Both the position numbers and the translations under genes were made by a program. Shown here one piece after another: positions 61,892 through 64,000 of a DNA stretch of 64,000 bases. Position 1 is the stretch's first letter. Every line of letters starts with the position of its first letter. The notes beneath the pieces were generated by a model. The model saw nothing but the letters and a program-made list of their open reading frames with translations, did no database searches and had not been told where the DNA came from. This stretch comes from Flavobacteriaceae bacterium (GTDB lineage Bacteria > Bacteroidota > Bacteroidia > Flavobacteriales > Flavobacteriaceae). The stretch covers positions 2,202,321 through 2,266,320 of the forward strand of contig CP031964.1 of the NCBI GenBank assembly GCA_003443635.1, written 5' to 3'.

Positions 61892-62623
61892 ATGACAGAA
61901 AGCACTAAAGATTGGTTCGCTTCTTGGTTTGACACTCCTTATTATCACATTCTCTATAAGGAGCGTGACGATACCGAAGCGCAAGCATTTATGGAGACTT
62001 TAACAGCCTACCTAAATATCTCTGATACATGTGAAGTAATGGATTTGGCTTGCGGTAAGGGGCGACATTCTATTTATTTAAATAGTATTGGCTATCGTAT
62101 TACCGGAGCAGATTTGTCACCACATAGTATTGCTTATGCTAAACAATTTGAAAATGAGCGTTTAGAATTTGTGGTACACGATATGAGCAAACCTTATACG
62201 AAACAATTTGATGCTGTATTTAACTTATTTACCAGTTTTGGTTATTTTGAAAATGAAGAAGATAACTTAAATACCATTAAAGCGATAAAGGCAAATTTAA
62301 AACCTCAAGGTGTAGGTGTGATCGATTTTATGAATATTGATTACGTGATTAATAATCTAGTCGCAGAAAACACTAAAGAAGTAGATGGTATTACCTTTAA
62401 TTTAAAGCGCTATGTAGAGGATGGCTATCTTATAAAAGACATTTCGTTTACAGCAGATGGTCACGATCATAATTACCAAGAACGTGTAAAAGTAATTACT
62501 TTAGACGATTTTAAAGTGATGTTTGATAAAGCTGGGGTAACACTTTTAGATGCTTTTGGTGATTATAAATTAAATACTTTTAATAAAGATTCTTCTGAGC
62601 GTTTGGTTTTAATTTTTATGTAA
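61892..62623 (+). CDS. Class I SAM-dependent methyltransferase
   Basis: A 243-residue methyltransferase: EVMDLACGKGRHSIYLNSIGY (SAM-binding motif I), VTGADLSPHSI-like motif II (read ITGADLSPHS), and NLFTSFGYFENEEDN, a pattern of the broad group that includes putative ubiquinone/tellurite-type methyltransferases. The first in-frame ATG is at 61863, in a hairpin; I chose 61892 because MTESTKDWFASWFDTPYYHILY is the usual family start. Substrate unknown. It precedes a ZIP transporter gene by 19 bases. Confidence 0.8.
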   Translation: MTESTKDWFASWFDTPYYHILYKERDDTEAQAFMETLTAYLNISDTCEVMDLACGKGRHSIYLNSIGYRITGADLSPHSIAYAKQFENERLEFVVHDMSKPYTKQFDAVFNLFTSFGYFENEEDNLNTIKAIKANLKPQGVGVIDFMNIDYVINNLVAENTKEVDGITFNLKRYVEDGYLIKDISFTADGHDHNYQERVKVITLDDFKVMFDKAGVTLLDAFGDYKLNTFNKDSSERLVLIFM

Positions 62624-62642
62624 AAGCACGATACAGACAACT

Positions 62643-63317
62643 ATGAACACCTATTTACTCCCTATATACGCTGTACTTTTTGGTTATGTAGTCGTTTGGA
62701 TCACTAAAGAAAGAACGATTAAGAACATTAAATTTTTATTGGCCTTTAGCGGAGCCTTTTTATTATCGATCACTGTTTTTGAATTATTACCCGAAGTGTA
62801 TTCCAATCTAGATGCTAAAGCTACAGGGCTATTTATAATGCTCGGTATTTTAGTACAAATTCTATTAGAGTTTTTATCAAAAGGTGCCGAACATGGGCAT
62901 ATGCATATTCAGAAGAACGGAAAGGTTTTTCCATGGTTGTTATTTATTAGTTTATGTGTACATTCTTTTTTAGAAGGGTTTCCTATACACGAAGATAATG
63001 ATATGGTTTATGGAATTTTGGTACATAAAATACCTATCGCCATTTTAGTTACTACATTTTTAATACAATCTGGGTTTAAAACCGTTCAAATCATAGGGTT
63101 CTTAGTATTGTTTGCGATAATGACGCCTTTGGGGACTATTCTCTCGCATAATATTTCATTTTTAACTAATTATATCAGCTATTTTAATGCAATAGTTATC
63201 GGTATCTTTTTACATATTTCTACCACTATTTTATTTGAAAGTAGTGAAGGTCATAAATTTAACTTAATGAAGGTTCTGGTGATTAGTTTAGCTATTGCCT
63301 GTGCATATTTTATATAA
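62643..63317 (+). CDS. ZIP family metal transporter
   Basis: A 224-residue protein with about 8 hydrophobic helices and a His-rich loop (GAEHGHMHIQKNG). HSFLEGFPI and HISTTILFE are the paired helix IV and V metal-site motifs of the ZIP family, here in the form HxxxEG and HxxTxxxE. ZIP proteins import zinc, iron or manganese. Located 2.2 kb from the Fur-family divergon, so it may join the same metal response, although no copy of the operator is visible in its upstream region. Confidence 0.87.
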   Translation: MNTYLLPIYAVLFGYVVVWITKERTIKNIKFLLAFSGAFLLSITVFELLPEVYSNLDAKATGLFIMLGILVQILLEFLSKGAEHGHMHIQKNGKVFPWLLFISLCVHSFLEGFPIHEDNDMVYGILVHKIPIAILVTTFLIQSGFKTVQIIGFLVLFAIMTPLGTILSHNISFLTNYISYFNAIVIGIFLHISTTILFESSEGHKFNLMKVLVISLAIACAYFI

Positions 63318-63746
63318 ATGTTTTCTAAAGAAGAATCTCGATTACTACGTGAAACCTTTTGGACAAGTTTTGGAAAATCGTTTCCTCGCAAATGGATATT
63401 ATATAATACTAAAATAAAAGGACTATCCTTTAAATTTTATTTCGATACAAAAAAAGCTTTGGTGGCTTTAGACCTAGAAGATGATTTAGAAAATCGTATC
63501 GATCATTGGGAAAAATTAATCGCTCTTAAAACTATTTTATTAAACGATTATTTACCTGAAGCTATTTTTGAAGAAGAGCATTATCTGGATAATGGAAAAG
63601 AAATATCCAGAGTTTATGTTCCTTTAAATGAAAAGGTGTCCATCCATAATAAAAATACCTGGCAAACAACTATGGAATTCTTTAATGTTACAATGACAGC
63701 TTTTGAACATTTTTTTGAAGAGTATAAAGATGTGATCAAAGGTTAA
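63318..63746 (+). CDS. DUF4268 domain-containing protein
   Basis: A 142-residue protein with the DUF4268 pattern: FWTSFGKSF, LSFKFYFDTKKALVALDLE, HWEKLIALKTILLNDYLPEAIFE, and a Trp/Phe-rich C-terminus. The fold is related to restriction-endonuclease-associated domains, but stand-alone copies have no known function. It starts at the base after the ZIP stop, so it is co-translated with that gene, and converges on the TrhA gene with overlapping stops. Confidence 0.85.
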   Translation: MFSKEESRLLRETFWTSFGKSFPRKWILYNTKIKGLSFKFYFDTKKALVALDLEDDLENRIDHWEKLIALKTILLNDYLPEAIFEEEHYLDNGKEISRVYVPLNEKVSIHNKNTWQTTMEFFNVTMTAFEHFFEEYKDVIKG

Positions 63747-64000
63747 ATCACGTACCAGAGCATCATTAAAAAATGACAGATCGCACCCCCTAAAACAAAT
63801 AAATGCCAGATCACATGATTATAAGGTATCTTTTCGATTGCATAAAATACAATCCCTATAGTATAAAAAATACCAGCACCAAAAAGCAAGTAAACACCTT
63901 TTGTTCCCAGGGCATCTGCCACATTTGTATAATCAAAAACAATAAGCCACCCCATTACTAAATACAGTAGTGTGGAGAATACATTAAATCGCCCTGTAAA
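63743..64000 (-). CDS. trhA: Hemolysin III family membrane protein (TrhA/YqfA), C-terminal part
   Basis: Partial gene: the frame stays open to the window edge. The visible 85 residues hold the last membrane helices of the hemolysin III/adipoQ-receptor family (LLYLVMGWLIVFDY, YLLFGAGIFYTIGIVFYAIEKI, VIWHLFVLGGAICHFLMMLWYV) including the conserved H of IWHLFV and of CHF. An internal ATG at 63955 is not the start; upstream codons FTGRFNVFSTL continue the family pattern. TrhA affects membrane energetics and lipid composition in E. coli. Confidence 0.85.
   Translation of the reverse strand, partial: FTGRFNVFSTLLYLVMGWLIVFDYTNVADALGTKGVYLLFGAGIFYTIGIVFYAIEKIPYNHVIWHLFVLGGAICHFLMMLWYVI

Overview
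The window is AT-rich and typical of a Bacteroidota chromosome, family Flavobacteriaceae (probably a marine genus near Winogradskyella, Olleya or Algibacter; the genus is a guess). The evidence is PorQ and two type IX secretion (T9SS) cargo proteins, a SusC-like TonB receptor, head-GIN, DUF2752, CCC-motif, DUF6452 and DUF6048 families, TAnnTTTG-type -7 promoter elements, and gene orders familiar from this family (pyrR-pyrB, cmk-porQ-lon, zapA-6S RNA-rny, rlmD-DUF6452-DUF6048). I see no prophage, insertion sequence, CRISPR array, tRNA or rRNA. No gap between genes exceeds 300 bases.

Layout. 1-7.6 kb is mostly minus-strand housekeeping: the start of pyrB, pyrR, rpsA, cmk, porQ and lon, with a LysM protein on the plus strand. 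7.8-9.7 kb is a sigma factor, anti-sigma-like protein and head-GIN operon. 9.7-20.9 kb holds a lipoprotein, an MFS transporter, an M48 protease, tandem msrB genes, lpd, aroQ, surface proteins, a TM2 protein, xerD, rny, a 6S RNA candidate and zapA. 21.4-25.6 kb encodes an M23 peptidase and a TonB-dependent receptor.

25.7-31.4 kb is the most coherent metabolic cluster: egtB-egtD (ergothioneine), a racemase-like protein, a lipoprotein hydrolase with an Asp nucleophile, a class V aminotransferase and a dienelactone hydrolase-like protein, tightly packed and co-directional. 31.5-44.2 kb has a second sigma module, an M14 carboxypeptidase, a duplicated-module secreted protein, a GH113 protein fused to a peptidase-like region, and a 1694-residue T9SS type B protein. 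44.3-48.6 kb is a small-molecule cluster (cupin, nitrilase, aminotransferase, two SDR-type proteins). 48.6-56.2 kb includes a cysteine desulfurase, an Smr protein, a T9SS type A protein, rocD behind a compact structured leader, and a third sigma module.

56.3-64 kb holds rlmD with its two partners, then a metal-related divergon. A Fur-family gene and a merC-folE operon are transcribed apart from a region with a perfect 15-bp inverted repeat and an imperfect copy placed on the promoter elements. A ZIP transporter gene lies 2.2 kb further on. The window ends in a hemolysin III-type membrane protein.

The strongest leads are the Fur/MerC/FolE divergon, the rocD leader RNA, the extended ergothioneine cluster, the GH113 fusion, a possible switching leader before a methyltransferase gene, and a 12-mer shared by two promoters. 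All calls come from reading sequence; no search or fold program was run.
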